Positions 18,372-27,059 of a DNA stretch of 64,000 bases are shown here, piece after piece. The stretch is from Microbacterium sp. cf332 (lineage in GTDB: Bacteria; Actinomycetota; Actinomycetes; Actinomycetales; Microbacteriaceae), in contig NZ_FNKN01000002.1 in the NCBI RefSeq assembly GCF_900102175.1, positions 558,001 to 622,000 on the forward strand. Reading direction: 5' to 3'. A program made the position numbers and the translations under genes. The first letter of the stretch is position 1, and every line of letters begins with the position of its first letter. The notes under the pieces are model-generated. The model was given only the letters and a program-made list of their open reading frames with translations. It did not search any database and had not been told where the DNA came from.

Positions 18372-18862
18372 AGCTCGCCCGCCTTCGCCCGCTCCGAGAG
18401 GAAGGTCTCGAGGTGCGAGAGGAACGCGTTCTCGCCGAGTGGCACGAGCATGACGACCTTGAGGGTGCTGCCGTCCTTCGCCGTGGCCTCGGCATACGGG
18501 CGCGTGACCCCCGCCTTGTCGGTCCACGGCGTCTGGTCGGTGATGCCGCCCGCGATGAGGTCGAGCCCGCCGTTCTCGAGCTCGCGCACCAGAGCCTCCT
18601 CCGACCCGACGGTCCATTCCACGTCGGCGTCGAGCGAGTCGGCGAAGGCCCGGATCGCGTCCGGCTCGCTGCCCTCCGGCTCGTCGCCGTCGACCTGCAC
18701 CCATTCGCCGTCGGGCGAGACGCCGGCCCGTAGAGTCCCGCCCTCGACCGAGGCGAGCGTGCCCGACGGGTCGGTCGGGATCGACAGGCCGCAGCCCGCG
18801 AGCGCGACCGACGACAGCATCACCAGGACGGCGCCGACCGCTGCAGGAAGCCGATGGTGCAT
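18368..18862 (-). CDS. Short solute-binding-domain lipoprotein coupled to CDF gene
   Basis: A 164-residue lipoprotein: the signal peptide ends ALAGC (Cys24 from the ATG at 18862), with a GGAGGGT ribosome-binding site. The mature part (GTLRAGVSPDGEWVQVDG, RAFADSLDADVEWTVGS, ENGGLDLIAGGITDQTPW) resembles the first lobe of family 3 amino-acid-type binding proteins. It is well short of the usual 240-270 residues, so it may be a one-lobe or degenerate binder. It is translationally coupled to the CDF transporter, which suggests a metal-related accessory role. This is inference only. Confidence 0.8.
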   Translation of the reverse strand: MHHRLPAAVGAVLVMLSSVALAGCGLSIPTDPSGTLASVEGGTLRAGVSPDGEWVQVDGDEPEGSEPDAIRAFADSLDADVEWTVGSEEALVRELENGGLDLIAGGITDQTPWTDKAGVTRPYAEATAKDGSTLKVVMLVPLGENAFLSHLETFLSERAKAGEL

Positions 18863-19004
18863 AAGACCCTCCTCGTTGCATTGCCGATGGACGCATCCGA
18901 CGCGCGCCATCACCCTGGCGCGTGTGCTGCGATCGCCGTAAGGGGGTTGCGTCGGTGTCGATAGGATGGGGTGCAATCCCTCCTCGACAGAAAGGGAGAT
19001 CCGC

Positions 19005-20291
19005 ATGCCGGGAATCGTCATCGTCGGCGTCCAGTGGGGCGACGAGGGCAAGGGCAAGGCCACCGACCTGTTGGGCGATCGCACCGACTGGGTCGTCAAG
19101 TTCAACGGCGGCAACAATGCCGGGCACACCGTCGTCATCGGTGACGAGAAGTACGCCCTGCACCTGCTGCCCAGCGGCATCCTGTCGCCCGGCGTCAACG
19201 CCGTCATCGGCAACGGCGTCGTCGTCGACCTCGAGGTGCTCTTCGCCGAGCTCGAGGCGCTGTCTGCGCGCGGGCTCGACATCTCGCGCCTCAAGGTCAG
19301 CGCCAACGCGCACCTCATCACGCAGTACCACCGCACGCTCGACAAGGTGACCGAGCGCTTCCTCGGCAAGCGCCAGATCGGCACCACCGGCCGCGGCATC
19401 GGACCGGCGTACGCCGACAAGATCAACCGCGTCGGCATCCGCGTGCAGGACCTGTTCGACGAGAACATCCTGCGCCAGAAGGTCGAGGGTGCCCTCGACC
19501 AGAAGAACCACCTGCTGGTGAAGGTCTTCAACCGGCGTTCGATCACCGCCGACGAGATCGTCGACGACCTGCTGTCGTACGCCGACCGTCTGCGTCCGAT
19601 GGTGTGCGACACCGGTCTGCTGCTGGGCCAGGCGCTCGACGACGGCGACGTCGTCGTGTTCGAGGGCGGCCAGGCGACGATGCTCGACGTCGATCACGGC
19701 ACCTACCCCTTCGTGACGTCGTCGTCGGCGACTGCGGGCGGCGCCGCGACCGGTTCGGGGGTCGGGCCCAACCGCCTCGACCGCATCGTCGGCATCGTCA
19801 AGGCGTACACGACGCGGGTCGGCTCGGGCCCGTTCCCGACCGAGCTGTTCGACGACAACGGCGACTTCCTGCGCTCGCGCGGATTCGAGTTCGGCACGAC
19901 GACCGGTCGTCCCCGCCGTGTCGGCTGGTACGACGCCCCGATCACGCGGTACGCGACGCGCATCAACGGCATCACCGACCTCGTGCTGACCAAGCTCGAC
20001 ATCCTGACGGGCCTCGACAGCATCCCTGTCTGCGTCGCCTACGACGTCGACGGCGAGCGGTTCGACGAAGTGCCGGTCAACCAGTCGGACTTCCACCACG
20101 CACAGCCGATCCTCGAGCACTTCCCCGGCTGGAAGGAAGACATCTCGACGGCGCGCACGTTCGACGACCTTCCCGTCGCGGCGCAGGAGTATGTGCTCGC
20201 CCTCGAGAAGATGAGCGGCACGCGAATCTCCGTGATCGGCGTCGGTCCCGCGCGCGACGCCGTCATCGTCCGTCACGATCTCGTCGACTGA
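19005..20291 (+). CDS. purA: Adenylosuccinate synthetase
   Basis: A 428-residue enzyme converting IMP, aspartate and GTP to adenylosuccinate in AMP synthesis. The start ATG at 19005 follows AAAGGGAG by 6 bp. Catalytic residues are visible in [14 protein letters not shown] (Asp13, Lys16) and NNAGHT (His41). [26 protein letters not shown] and [10 protein letters not shown] are universal PurA motifs. Full length. The lactonase-like gene starts 1 bp after its stop, so they are probably co-transcribed. Confidence 0.98.
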   Translation: MPGIVIVGVQWGDEGKGKATDLLGDRTDWVVKFNGGNNAGHTVVIGDEKYALHLLPSGILSPGVNAVIGNGVVVDLEVLFAELEALSARGLDISRLKVSANAHLITQYHRTLDKVTERFLGKRQIGTTGRGIGPAYADKINRVGIRVQDLFDENILRQKVEGALDQKNHLLVKVFNRRSITADEIVDDLLSYADRLRPMVCDTGLLLGQALDDGDVVVFEGGQATMLDVDHGTYPFVTSSSATAGGAATGSGVGPNRLDRIVGIVKAYTTRVGSGPFPTELFDDNGDFLRSRGFEFGTTTGRPRRVGWYDAPITRYATRINGITDLVLTKLDILTGLDSIPVCVAYDVDGERFDEVPVNQSDFHHAQPILEHFPGWKEDISTARTFDDLPVAAQEYVLALEKMSGTRISVIGVGPARDAVIVRHDLVD

Positions 20292-20292
20292 C

Positions 20293-21471
20293 GTGCGGCT
20301 GCTGCTCGGCGGCTACACCGCCGACATGGGCGGGGCGGCGACCGGCATCGGCCTGATCCACGCCGGCGACCCCGACGGGGCGACGGCCGATGGGCAGCTC
20401 GCATTGCGAACCGAGGTGCTGCCGGTGTCGTCGCCGTCGTGGCTCGCGCGCCACCCGAGGCTCGACGTGGTCTACGCCGCCCTCGAGTTCCGGGGCGAGG
20501 TGCAGGCCTACCGACGCACCGGACCCGATTCGTGGACGCCCCTCGGACGGGCCGTCCCCGCGGGCGAGGCCGTGTGCCACATCGCCGTCGCGCCCGACGG
20601 CGGCTCGCTGGTGGCGAGCTGCTGGAGCGACGGCCGCCTCGTGCGCATGACGCTGGACGCCGCGGGCGCGCCGTCGACCCCGATCGTCGCGCCCGCCGCC
20701 GCCGACCCGTACGGACCCGATGCTCCCGCCGAGAGGGCCGAGGGCGACGTCGACCTCGCCGCCGCCGCGCGGGCGCTCCGCGAGGCTGCGGGTCCCGAGT
20801 TCGCTCACCTCATCCCGGGATCGGACCGGCCCGCACCGGCGCATCCCGGTCCGGACGAGGATGCCGGCGCCGCGCGTCCGTCGCGTTCCCATCAGGCTCG
20901 GCACCTGCCCGGCGGCCTGATCGCCACGACGGACATGGGCCTCGACCTCGTGCGATTCTGGCGCGACGGCGGCGCCCGCGGGCTGCGGCCCGTGCAGCAG
21001 GTCGCCCTGCCGCTCGGGAGCGGACCGCGTCACACCCTGTGGCATCCGAGTGGCCACCTGTACGTCCTCACCGAACTGTCGCGCGAGGTGTTCGTCCTCT
21101 CCGCCGATCGCGAGGGCGTCTGGCGGATGCGGTCGGCGACCGGCCTCCTCGGCTCGCTCGACGACGACACGGCCGCCGAGATCGCGATGACCCCCGATGG
21201 CGAGACCGTCTATGCGGGCGTGCGCGGCAGCAACACCCTCGGCGTGCTGCGCGTCAGCGGCGCGGGCGACCGGCTCGAGCAGCTCGCCCTCGTAGATGCC
21301 GGGGTCTCGTGGCCCCGCCATCACGTCGTCGTGCGCGACACCCTGCTCGTGGCCGGCCAGCACTCGGACGACCTCGTTTCGATGTCCCGCGACCCGCGCA
21401 CCGGGGTGCCGGGTCGCGTGCGACACCGCGTCGGCGTTCCGAGCCCCACGTGCGTGCTGCCCGTCGCCTGA
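20293..21471 (+). CDS. Lactonase-family beta-propeller protein
   Basis: A 392-residue protein starting at the GTG at 20293, one base after the purA stop. The N-terminus LLLGGYTADMGGAATGIGL and repeated blades (HPRLDVVYAALEFRG, AVAPDGGSLVASC, MTPDGETVYAGVRGSNTL, HPSGHLYVLTELS) match the seven-bladed 6-phosphogluconolactonase-like family. A low-complexity Pro/Ala/Asp-rich insert lies at about residues 170-205. There is no signal peptide. Hydrolysis of 6-phosphogluconolactone is possible, but many members have untested substrates. Confidence 0.88.
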   Translation: MRLLLGGYTADMGGAATGIGLIHAGDPDGATADGQLALRTEVLPVSSPSWLARHPRLDVVYAALEFRGEVQAYRRTGPDSWTPLGRAVPAGEAVCHIAVAPDGGSLVASCWSDGRLVRMTLDAAGAPSTPIVAPAAADPYGPDAPAERAEGDVDLAAAARALREAAGPEFAHLIPGSDRPAPAHPGPDEDAGAARPSRSHQARHLPGGLIATTDMGLDLVRFWRDGGARGLRPVQQVALPLGSGPRHTLWHPSGHLYVLTELSREVFVLSADREGVWRMRSATGLLGSLDDDTAAEIAMTPDGETVYAGVRGSNTLGVLRVSGAGDRLEQLALVDAGVSWPRHHVVVRDTLLVAGQHSDDLVSMSRDPRTGVPGRVRHRVGVPSPTCVLPVA

Positions 21472-21501
21472 GCGCGCGTCTGAACGCCGGCGCGGGACCC
21501 G

Positions 21502-22650
21502 TCAGGTGATGCGCTTCTTCGCGTCCTGACGCGGGATGACGATCTGGTTGATGATGAGCAGGATCGACGCGGTCACCGGGATCGCGACGAGCGCGCCGAG
21601 GAGGCCCAGCAGGGTGCCGCCGACGAGCGCGCCGATGACGACGAGCGACCCGGGCACCGACACCGTGCGGTTCATGACCCGCGGCGTCAGCAGGTACGCC
21701 TCGATCTGCATGTACAGAAGGTAGGCGGCCGCGAAGATGATGGCCTGAGCGGGCGCCGTCGGGTTCGTCAGCAGGGTGATGACCGAGGCGCCCACCCAGA
21801 AGATGACCGTTCCGACCAGCGGGATGAGGGTGATCGCGAAGGCCAGCACCGCGAGCAGCGCCGCGAACGGCACGCCCAGCAGTGTCAGCAGGATGAACGC
21901 GAAGACCGCGTTCATGAGGGCGAGCACCACCATCCCCGAGAGGTAGCCGCCGATCGACTCGGTGATCTGCCGCGTCATGTCGGCGACCGTCTCGCGCGAC
22001 CGTGCGGGCGAGATGCGCACGAGCGCGTTCTTCATGCGCGGGAGCGATGCGAGGAAGTACAGGCTCAGCACGAGCACGATGATCGAACCCGAGACGGCGG
22101 TCACGACGTTGACGCCGATCTGGAGCAGCCCGCCGCCGATCGCCGCGATGTTCGCGGGGTTGGTGACGAAGCTCTGCACCTCGTTCAGGACGTCGCTGAG
22201 GCTGTCGCCGAACGTGTCCTCGGCCCACCGGACGGTGTCGCTCTGCAGCACGTCGTTGACGATGTTCGGCACGTCGCCCACGAACTGCTCGATCTGGCGC
22301 ACGACGGGCGGCAGGACGACCCACAGGATGCCCGCGATGATGAGCGCGAGAGCGCCGAACGTGATCACGATGCCCCATGCGCGGCTGATGCCGCGTCGCA
22401 TCAGGAACCGCACCACCGGGTCGAGTGCGAGGGCCACGAAGAGGGCGATGGCGACGTAGATGAGCACCGTGGACAGGCTGGAGACGGCGAGTCCGAGCAC
22501 GATCGCCGTCAGCGCCCCGAGGGCGAGGAAGAAGCCGGCGGCGAAGGGGCGGGAGAGCGCGCCCCAGACCGGTCGATCGCGCGACGGCGCCTCGGCTGCC
22601 GAGGCGGTGCGGGCCGCGGTCGCGGAGGTGCTCGGGGCGGGCTTGGTCAT
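21502..22650 (-). CDS. AI-2E family (UPF0118/PerM) membrane transporter
   Basis: A roughly 382-residue polytopic protein. The ATG at 22650 (MTKPAPSTS) is preferred over a GTG two codons upstream. The first hydrophobic segments (FFLALGALTAIVLGLAV, TVLIYVAIALFVALALDP), the central soluble region with amphipathic helices, and the later VPFAALLAVLAFAITLIPLVG motif are diagnostic of the AI-2E/PerM family. Members have been linked to autoinducer-2 export or Na+/H+ antiport; the role here is unknown. It is convergent with the lactonase gene. Confidence 0.9.
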   Translation of the reverse strand: MTKPAPSTSATAARTASAAEAPSRDRPVWGALSRPFAAGFFLALGALTAIVLGLAVSSLSTVLIYVAIALFVALALDPVVRFLMRRGISRAWGIVITFGALALIIAGILWVVLPPVVRQIEQFVGDVPNIVNDVLQSDTVRWAEDTFGDSLSDVLNEVQSFVTNPANIAAIGGGLLQIGVNVVTAVSGSIIVLVLSLYFLASLPRMKNALVRISPARSRETVADMTRQITESIGGYLSGMVVLALMNAVFAFILLTLLGVPFAALLAVLAFAITLIPLVGTVIFWVGASVITLLTNPTAPAQAIIFAAAYLLYMQIEAYLLTPRVMNRTVSVPGSLVVIGALVGGTLLGLLGALVAIPVTASILLIINQIVIPRQDAKKRIT

Positions 22651-22738
22651 GGTCACACTCTAGGCCGAGGCCGCCGGCGTCGCCGCGGGGGAACGTCGCC
22701 CCTCGACAGCCGATAGGGTCGGCGGGGGAGGAGCCACC

Positions 22739-23035
22739 ATGACCGACGCCACGACCGAACTCCAGCGCCTGCGCGCGAGCATCGACAACATCGACGCCGC
22801 CCTCGTCTTCATGCTGGCAGAGCGCTTCCGCTGCACCAAGCAGGTCGGCGAGCTCAAGGCGACGCACGGCATGCCGGCATCCGACCCCGGGCGCGAGGAG
22901 CGTCAGATCGCGCGGCTGCGGCGTCTCGCCGAGGAGGCCGACCTCGATCCCGAGTTCGCGCAGAAGTGGTTCGGCTTCGTCGTGGCCGAGGTGATCCGGC
23001 ACCACCGCATCGCCGCGGAGGACGCGACCGAGTGA
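22739..23035 (+). CDS. Chorismate mutase (AroQ class)
   Basis: A 98-residue monofunctional helical chorismate mutase that makes prephenate for Phe/Tyr synthesis. The start ATG at 22739 follows GGGGGAGGAG by 6 bp. The AroQ active-site residues are recognisable: Arg12 in RLRASIDNID, Arg29 in AERFRC and Lys40 in GELKATHG, with the GREERQIARLRRLAEEA helix after them. There is no signal peptide, so it is cytoplasmic. The gene is divergent from the AI-2E gene. Confidence 0.92.
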   Translation: MTDATTELQRLRASIDNIDAALVFMLAERFRCTKQVGELKATHGMPASDPGREERQIARLRRLAEEADLDPEFAQKWFGFVVAEVIRHHRIAAEDATE

Positions 23036-23076
23036 GTCGCCGCAGCGGCTGACCGTTCGCCGCTGCCCCTGCAATA

Positions 23077-23156
23077 CTTATACGTATTCACGAAACGTGA
23101 TCGTTACCAAGCAGGGTCCGGGGTAAGGCTTCCCTTATCGCTATGCATACGTATAC
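23077..23156. promoter_or_regulatory. Two ATACGTAT operator sites upstream of sugar importer
   Basis: Two copies of the palindromic core ATACGTAT lie at 23080-23087 and 23147-23154, the second within TGCATACGTATAC (23144-23156). They sit 86 and 10 bp upstream of the importer's ATG. The same core recurs at 29878-29885, and variants are at 29900-29909 and 31028-31043, next to the LacI-family gene and its neighbours. Palindromes with a central CG are typical LacI-family operators. Assignment to the 29968-30966 regulator is inferred from co-location. Confidence 0.7.
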
Positions 23157-23165
23157 GGTGTGGCC

Positions 23166-24473
23166 ATGTCATCCACTCAGAAGCGCGCTTTCGCCCTCGT
23201 CGCCGCGGCGGCCGTGGGTGCACTCGCCCTCACCGGATGCGGCGCCGGCAGCCGCACGGGGAACGCGAATGCCACCGAGGTCACGTGCGACTACACCGCA
23301 CCCGATTCGGCGACCACGGTCAACGTGCTCGCCTACAACTCCTCCGCCATCGACCCCTTCACGAACACCATGGTGTCGAGCTGCTCGAAGGACGATGTCA
23401 CCGTCAAGCACGATCCGATCGACTTCGGCGGTCAGGTGACGAAGACGACCGCGACCCTCGCGGGCGACTCCGGCACCTACGACATCGTCGAGACCTACGG
23501 CTTCGTCATCCCGGGGCTCGCCACCGACGAGAAGCTCGTGCCGCTCGACGATCTCTTCGACAAGTACGCCGACGAGTACGGCCTGAACGAGATCAGCGAG
23601 TCGATGCGCACCGGCATGTCGTACGACGGCAAGCTCTACGCCCTGCCGATGCAGGCGCAGATGTTCGTCATGGCCTACCGGGCGGATGTCTTCGAAGACC
23701 TCGGGCTCGAGGTCCCGACCACGTTCGACGAGGTCGTCGACGCGGCGGAGGCCATCCGCGCGGCGGGCACGATGGAGTACCCCGTCGCACTCCCCTGGCT
23801 CGCGACGGCAGACGTCACGACGAGCTTCCAGGCCGCGATGAACTCCCTCGGAGCCGACTTCGTCGACGAGGCCGGCGATGTCACCCTCGACACCCCCGAG
23901 GCCCAGCAGGCGCTCGAGGGCATGCTCGCGCTCGTGCCGTACATGGACCCGCAGGTCACCACCTTCGACCAGCCGAAGGTGCAGCAGCAGATGTACAACG
24001 GCACCGCCGCCATGTCGATCATGTTCTCCGGACGCATGAACGACCTCACCCTCGACACCAACAGCAACCTCGCCGACTCGTTCGACTTCGCGGCGCCGCC
24101 CAAGCTCTCGGCCGACGCGCCGTACGCCTACAACCGGCTCTCGATCGACGGGTGGTCGATCCCCTTCAACACGAAGCTCGACCACGAGATGCTGTTCGTC
24201 ATGATGGCGTCTGCCGTCAGCGAGGACGCCTCGAAGGCGTCGGTCCCCGCCGCCTACCCGGCGCGCGAGGGGATGGTCACGTCCGAGAACTCGCCCTACG
24301 GCGAGGCCGCGAACGACTCGATCGCGGCCGCGATGCCGCCGATCGTCTCGCCGATCCTGGCCGACCTCACCAATGAGATCCGTCCGATCCTCGTGCAGGT
24401 GCTGTCGGGCAACGTCTCGGTCGAGGATGGCATGGCCCAGATGCAGGCGGCGGGCGAAGCCTTCGTCGGCTGA
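23166..24473 (+). CDS. Sugar-type ABC transporter substrate-binding lipoprotein
   Basis: A 435-residue family 1 solute-binding protein with a lipoprotein signal ending ALTGC (Cys25). The ATG at 23166 is used; a GTG lies two codons upstream. SBP_bac_1 features include TATLAGDSGTYDIVETYGF, YALPMQAQMFVMAYRADVFEDLG and MYNGTAAMSIMFSGR. It is the first gene of the ATACGTAT-controlled operon with two permeases. The catabolic genes at 26334-35628 suggest that the ligand is an unusual sugar, polyol or derivative; it cannot be read directly. Confidence 0.93.
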   Translation: MSSTQKRAFALVAAAAVGALALTGCGAGSRTGNANATEVTCDYTAPDSATTVNVLAYNSSAIDPFTNTMVSSCSKDDVTVKHDPIDFGGQVTKTTATLAGDSGTYDIVETYGFVIPGLATDEKLVPLDDLFDKYADEYGLNEISESMRTGMSYDGKLYALPMQAQMFVMAYRADVFEDLGLEVPTTFDEVVDAAEAIRAAGTMEYPVALPWLATADVTTSFQAAMNSLGADFVDEAGDVTLDTPEAQQALEGMLALVPYMDPQVTTFDQPKVQQQMYNGTAAMSIMFSGRMNDLTLDTNSNLADSFDFAAPPKLSADAPYAYNRLSIDGWSIPFNTKLDHEMLFVMMASAVSEDASKASVPAAYPAREGMVTSENSPYGEAANDSIAAAMPPIVSPILADLTNEIRPILVQVLSGNVSVEDGMAQMQAAGEAFVG

Positions 24474-24507
24474 CCCGCCCGTCCGCACCGTACCGATGCA
24501 TCGACGA

Positions 24508-24537
24508 CCGCGGCCTGGATTCGGGTCCAGGCCGCGG
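24508..24537 (+). terminator. Intercistronic hairpin after solute-binding protein gene
   Basis: A perfect 12-bp stem (CCGCGGCCTGGA at 24508-24519, TCCAGGCCGCGG at 24526-24537) with loop TTCGGG. It lies 34 bp after the binding-protein stop and 20 bp before the permease start. There is no T-tract, so it is more likely a partial terminator or an mRNA-stabilising hairpin that keeps binding-protein levels above permease levels. Confidence 0.8.
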
Positions 24538-24557
24538 CCGTTCGAGAGGAGCACTTC

Positions 24558-25430
24558 ATGAAGGCACGCGAGTTCTGGCTGCTGTTCGCGCCGAGCTTCG
24601 TGATCATGGCCGGCCTCTTGGTCGTGCCGCTCGTCCGGACCATCCAGTGGAGCTTCGAGAGCGTCCGCTACGGAACACCCGGCACGTTCATCGGTCTCGA
24701 CAACTTCACCGACGCGCTCACCGACGAGCGGTTCGGTCGTGCCGCGTTGTTCACCGTCGTCGTCACGATCGTCACGACGACGATCCTGCTCGTGCTGGGC
24801 TACCTCATCGCCACCGGGGTGAACCGCCTCACCCGCTCACGTCCGCTCGTGCTGGGGATCATGCTCGTCTCGTACGTGCTGCCGAACCTCGTCGGCGCCG
24901 TCGCCTATTCGTGGCTCTTCGACGACAACTTCGGCGGTGTCGTCAACCGGTTCATCGGGCTGCTCGGCGGCACGCAGGTGCTGTGGTTCACCGATCAGGT
25001 GCCCAACGCCATCCTCGTCATCTCGAACACCGTCTGGCACATGCTGCCGTTCGCGATGCTCATCATCCTCGCGGGCCTTCAGGGCGTGCCGGTCGAGCTG
25101 CGCGAGGCCGCGACGATCGACGGCGCGAACGGGTGGCAGACCCACCTCAACGTCATCATCCCGACCATCCGGGGCGTGCTGGGCTTCGTCACACTGATCT
25201 CGATCATGGACGTGCTGCGCATGTTCGACAACCTCATCCCGCTCTCCCCACAGGCGCAGGCGATCGGCAACGAGTCGATCATGCTGTACGTCTACTCCGT
25301 CGCGTTCGCCGACGGCGCCCAGAACCTCGGGCTGGGCAGCGCCATCAACGTGCTGACGATCCTGCTCATCCTCGTCATGCTCATCCCCTTCATCCGCGGC
25401 ATCTTCCAGGAAGCGAGGGCCGAACGATGA
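24558..25430 (+). CDS. Sugar ABC transporter permease (MalF/UgpA type)
   Basis: A 290-residue permease, ATG at 24558 preceded by GAGAGGAG. About six hydrophobic segments are present. The EAA loop reads VELREAATIDGANGWQTHLN. It starts with a typical MalF-type first helix (LLFAPSFVIMAGLLVVPLV) and the first periplasmic loop NFTDALTDERF. The stop overlaps the second permease start by 4 bp. No ATPase gene is nearby, so a shared MsiK-type ATPase is presumed. Confidence 0.94.
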   Translation: MKAREFWLLFAPSFVIMAGLLVVPLVRTIQWSFESVRYGTPGTFIGLDNFTDALTDERFGRAALFTVVVTIVTTTILLVLGYLIATGVNRLTRSRPLVLGIMLVSYVLPNLVGAVAYSWLFDDNFGGVVNRFIGLLGGTQVLWFTDQVPNAILVISNTVWHMLPFAMLIILAGLQGVPVELREAATIDGANGWQTHLNVIIPTIRGVLGFVTLISIMDVLRMFDNLIPLSPQAQAIGNESIMLYVYSVAFADGAQNLGLGSAINVLTILLILVMLIPFIRGIFQEARAER

Positions 25431-26332
25431 CGCTCACCGGCGGAGATCTCTCCACGCGAGCCATCACGACCGGCGACATCGAGGGGACGGGTCGCACCAC
25501 GCGACGCGGCCGGCTCCGTCGCCCGCCCGTGGTCACCGGCATCCTCCTCGCGATCCTCTGCGTCGTGATGCTGAGTCCCTTCATCTGGATGACGCTGTCG
25601 GTCACGAAGCCGACGAACGTCGCCTTCGCCAACCCGCCGGTGCTGTGGGACTACCAGCCCACGGTGCAGGCCTTCGTCGATCTGTGGCAGACGACCTACT
25701 TCGCCGACTACCTCGTGAACACGATCGTCGTCGCGGTCGTCTCGACCGTCATCGCGTTGATCATCGGCATCCCCGCCGCATACGCCCTCTCGCGTTTCCC
25801 GAGCTACGTCTCGGCGATCCTGCTGGTGCTGGCCCTGATCTTCCGGGCGCTCCCGCGCTTCGCCGTGGTGCTGCCGATGTACGACATCAGCCGGGCTCTG
25901 GGCATCTACGACACCACCTTCGCCCTCGCCATCGCGCTCGTCGCGATCAACCAGCCCTTCACGATCTGGCTGCTGCGCAACTTCTTCGCCGAGATCCCGC
26001 GCGAGCTCGACGAGGCGGCCATGATCGACGGCTGCACGCGGATCGGGATGCTGCGTCGCGTCATGATCCCGCTCATGGGTCCCGGCATCCTGACCGCGGG
26101 CATCTTCGTGTTCCTGTTCGCGTTCCAGGAGTATCTGACGGCCCTCGTGCTCACCGACTCGTCGTCGAAGACCGTGCCGGTGTTCATCGCCACTCAGCTC
26201 GGGCAGACGCTGCCGATGCTGCAGCAGGCCGGGGCCGCATCCATGCTGCTCACGATCCCCGTGGTGGTGATCGCCTTCATCGCGCAGAAGTACCTCGTCG
26301 CCGGACTCAGCGACGGTGCCGTCAAGGGCTGA
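25427..26332 (+). CDS. Sugar ABC transporter permease (MalG/UgpE type)
   Basis: A 301-residue permease beginning at the ATG that overlaps the previous stop (ATGA at 25427). About 35 hydrophilic residues precede the first helix (GILLAILCVVMLSPFIWM). The EAA loop is IPRELDEAAMIDGCTRIGML. Six hydrophobic segments are evident. With the preceding permease it forms the channel for the 23166-24473 binding protein. Confidence 0.94.
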   Translation: MTLTGGDLSTRAITTGDIEGTGRTTRRGRLRRPPVVTGILLAILCVVMLSPFIWMTLSVTKPTNVAFANPPVLWDYQPTVQAFVDLWQTTYFADYLVNTIVVAVVSTVIALIIGIPAAYALSRFPSYVSAILLVLALIFRALPRFAVVLPMYDISRALGIYDTTFALAIALVAINQPFTIWLLRNFFAEIPRELDEAAMIDGCTRIGMLRRVMIPLMGPGILTAGIFVFLFAFQEYLTALVLTDSSSKTVPVFIATQLGQTLPMLQQAGAASMLLTIPVVVIAFIAQKYLVAGLSDGAVKG

Positions 26333-26333
26333 G

Positions 26334-27059
26334 GTGGTTCCGCTCGTCCTGCTCCCGGGCATGAACTGCACCGCCGACCTGTGGGCGGGAACGGGACTCG
26401 ACGACGCCGTCGCGCCCGAGCTCGGCGAGGACAGCCTCGACGCGCAGGTCGACGTGCTCCTGCAGACGCTGCCGCCCGTCTTCGCGATCGGCGGGCTGTC
26501 GCTCGGCGGCATTGTGGCGATGGCGCTCGCCCTCCGCGCCCCGGAACGCGTCGCGGGCCTGTGGATCGCCGCAGCGAACGCGAAGGCCCCGACCGATGCG
26601 CAGCGCGCCGGGTGGCGATCGTGGCTCGAGCGGCTCGACGACGGAGTCCGGCCGGCGGACCTGCAGCGAGACATCCTCGGGGCGCTGCTCTCCCCCGAGG
26701 CTCGCGGACACCGCCCGGATCTCGCGGACCGTGCGGTGCGGATGGGAGGCGACACCGCGCCGGACCGACTGCGGGCGCAGCTGCGCATGCAGGCGACGCG
26801 CGTCGACCTGCGCGCCGGGCTTCGCCGCGTCACGGCGCCGAGTCTCGTGATCGACGGCGCGGCCGACGCCCTCTGCCCGCCGGCGTTCCTCGACGAGATC
26901 GCGGCGGCGCTGCCGCGGGCGCGCCGGGCGTCGGTGGCGGCCGGTCACCTGATCCCGCTCGAGGAGCCGCAGGCGTTCGGCGGGCTCGTGCGGCGATGGT
27001 GGGAGCAGATCGGGCCCGCGACGCCTCAGCCCCGCGCGTCGCGCAGCCCCCGCAGGTGA
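26334..27059 (+). CDS. Alpha/beta-fold hydrolase
   Basis: An esterase or lactonase-type hydrolase of about 241 residues. The nucleophile elbow is GGLSLGG (Ser), the acid is probably Asp in VIDGAADALCPP and the base His in AAGHLIPLEEP, a complete catalytic triad. The chosen start is the GTG at 26334, one base after the permease stop; a GTG at 26316 overlapping the permease end is possible. It resembles 3-oxoadipate enol-lactonase-like hydrolases, so a lactone or ester intermediate of the imported compound is a reasonable guess. Its 3' end overlaps that of the convergent aldolase gene by 34 bp. Confidence 0.85.
   Translation: MVPLVLLPGMNCTADLWAGTGLDDAVAPELGEDSLDAQVDVLLQTLPPVFAIGGLSLGGIVAMALALRAPERVAGLWIAAANAKAPTDAQRAGWRSWLERLDDGVRPADLQRDILGALLSPEARGHRPDLADRAVRMGGDTAPDRLRAQLRMQATRVDLRAGLRRVTAPSLVIDGAADALCPPAFLDEIAAALPRARRASVAAGHLIPLEEPQAFGGLVRRWWEQIGPATPQPRASRSPRR

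Noticed and set aside
18947-18967. TTGCGT / TAGGAT as a promoter for purA
   Set aside because: The TAGGAT could be a -10, but the spacing to TTGCGT is only about 9 bp, too short for a sigma-70-type promoter.
17382-20276. 964-codon open frame on the minus strand
   Set aside because: Only its last 329 residues are the CDF transporter; the rest is antisense to purA and has no protein-like features.
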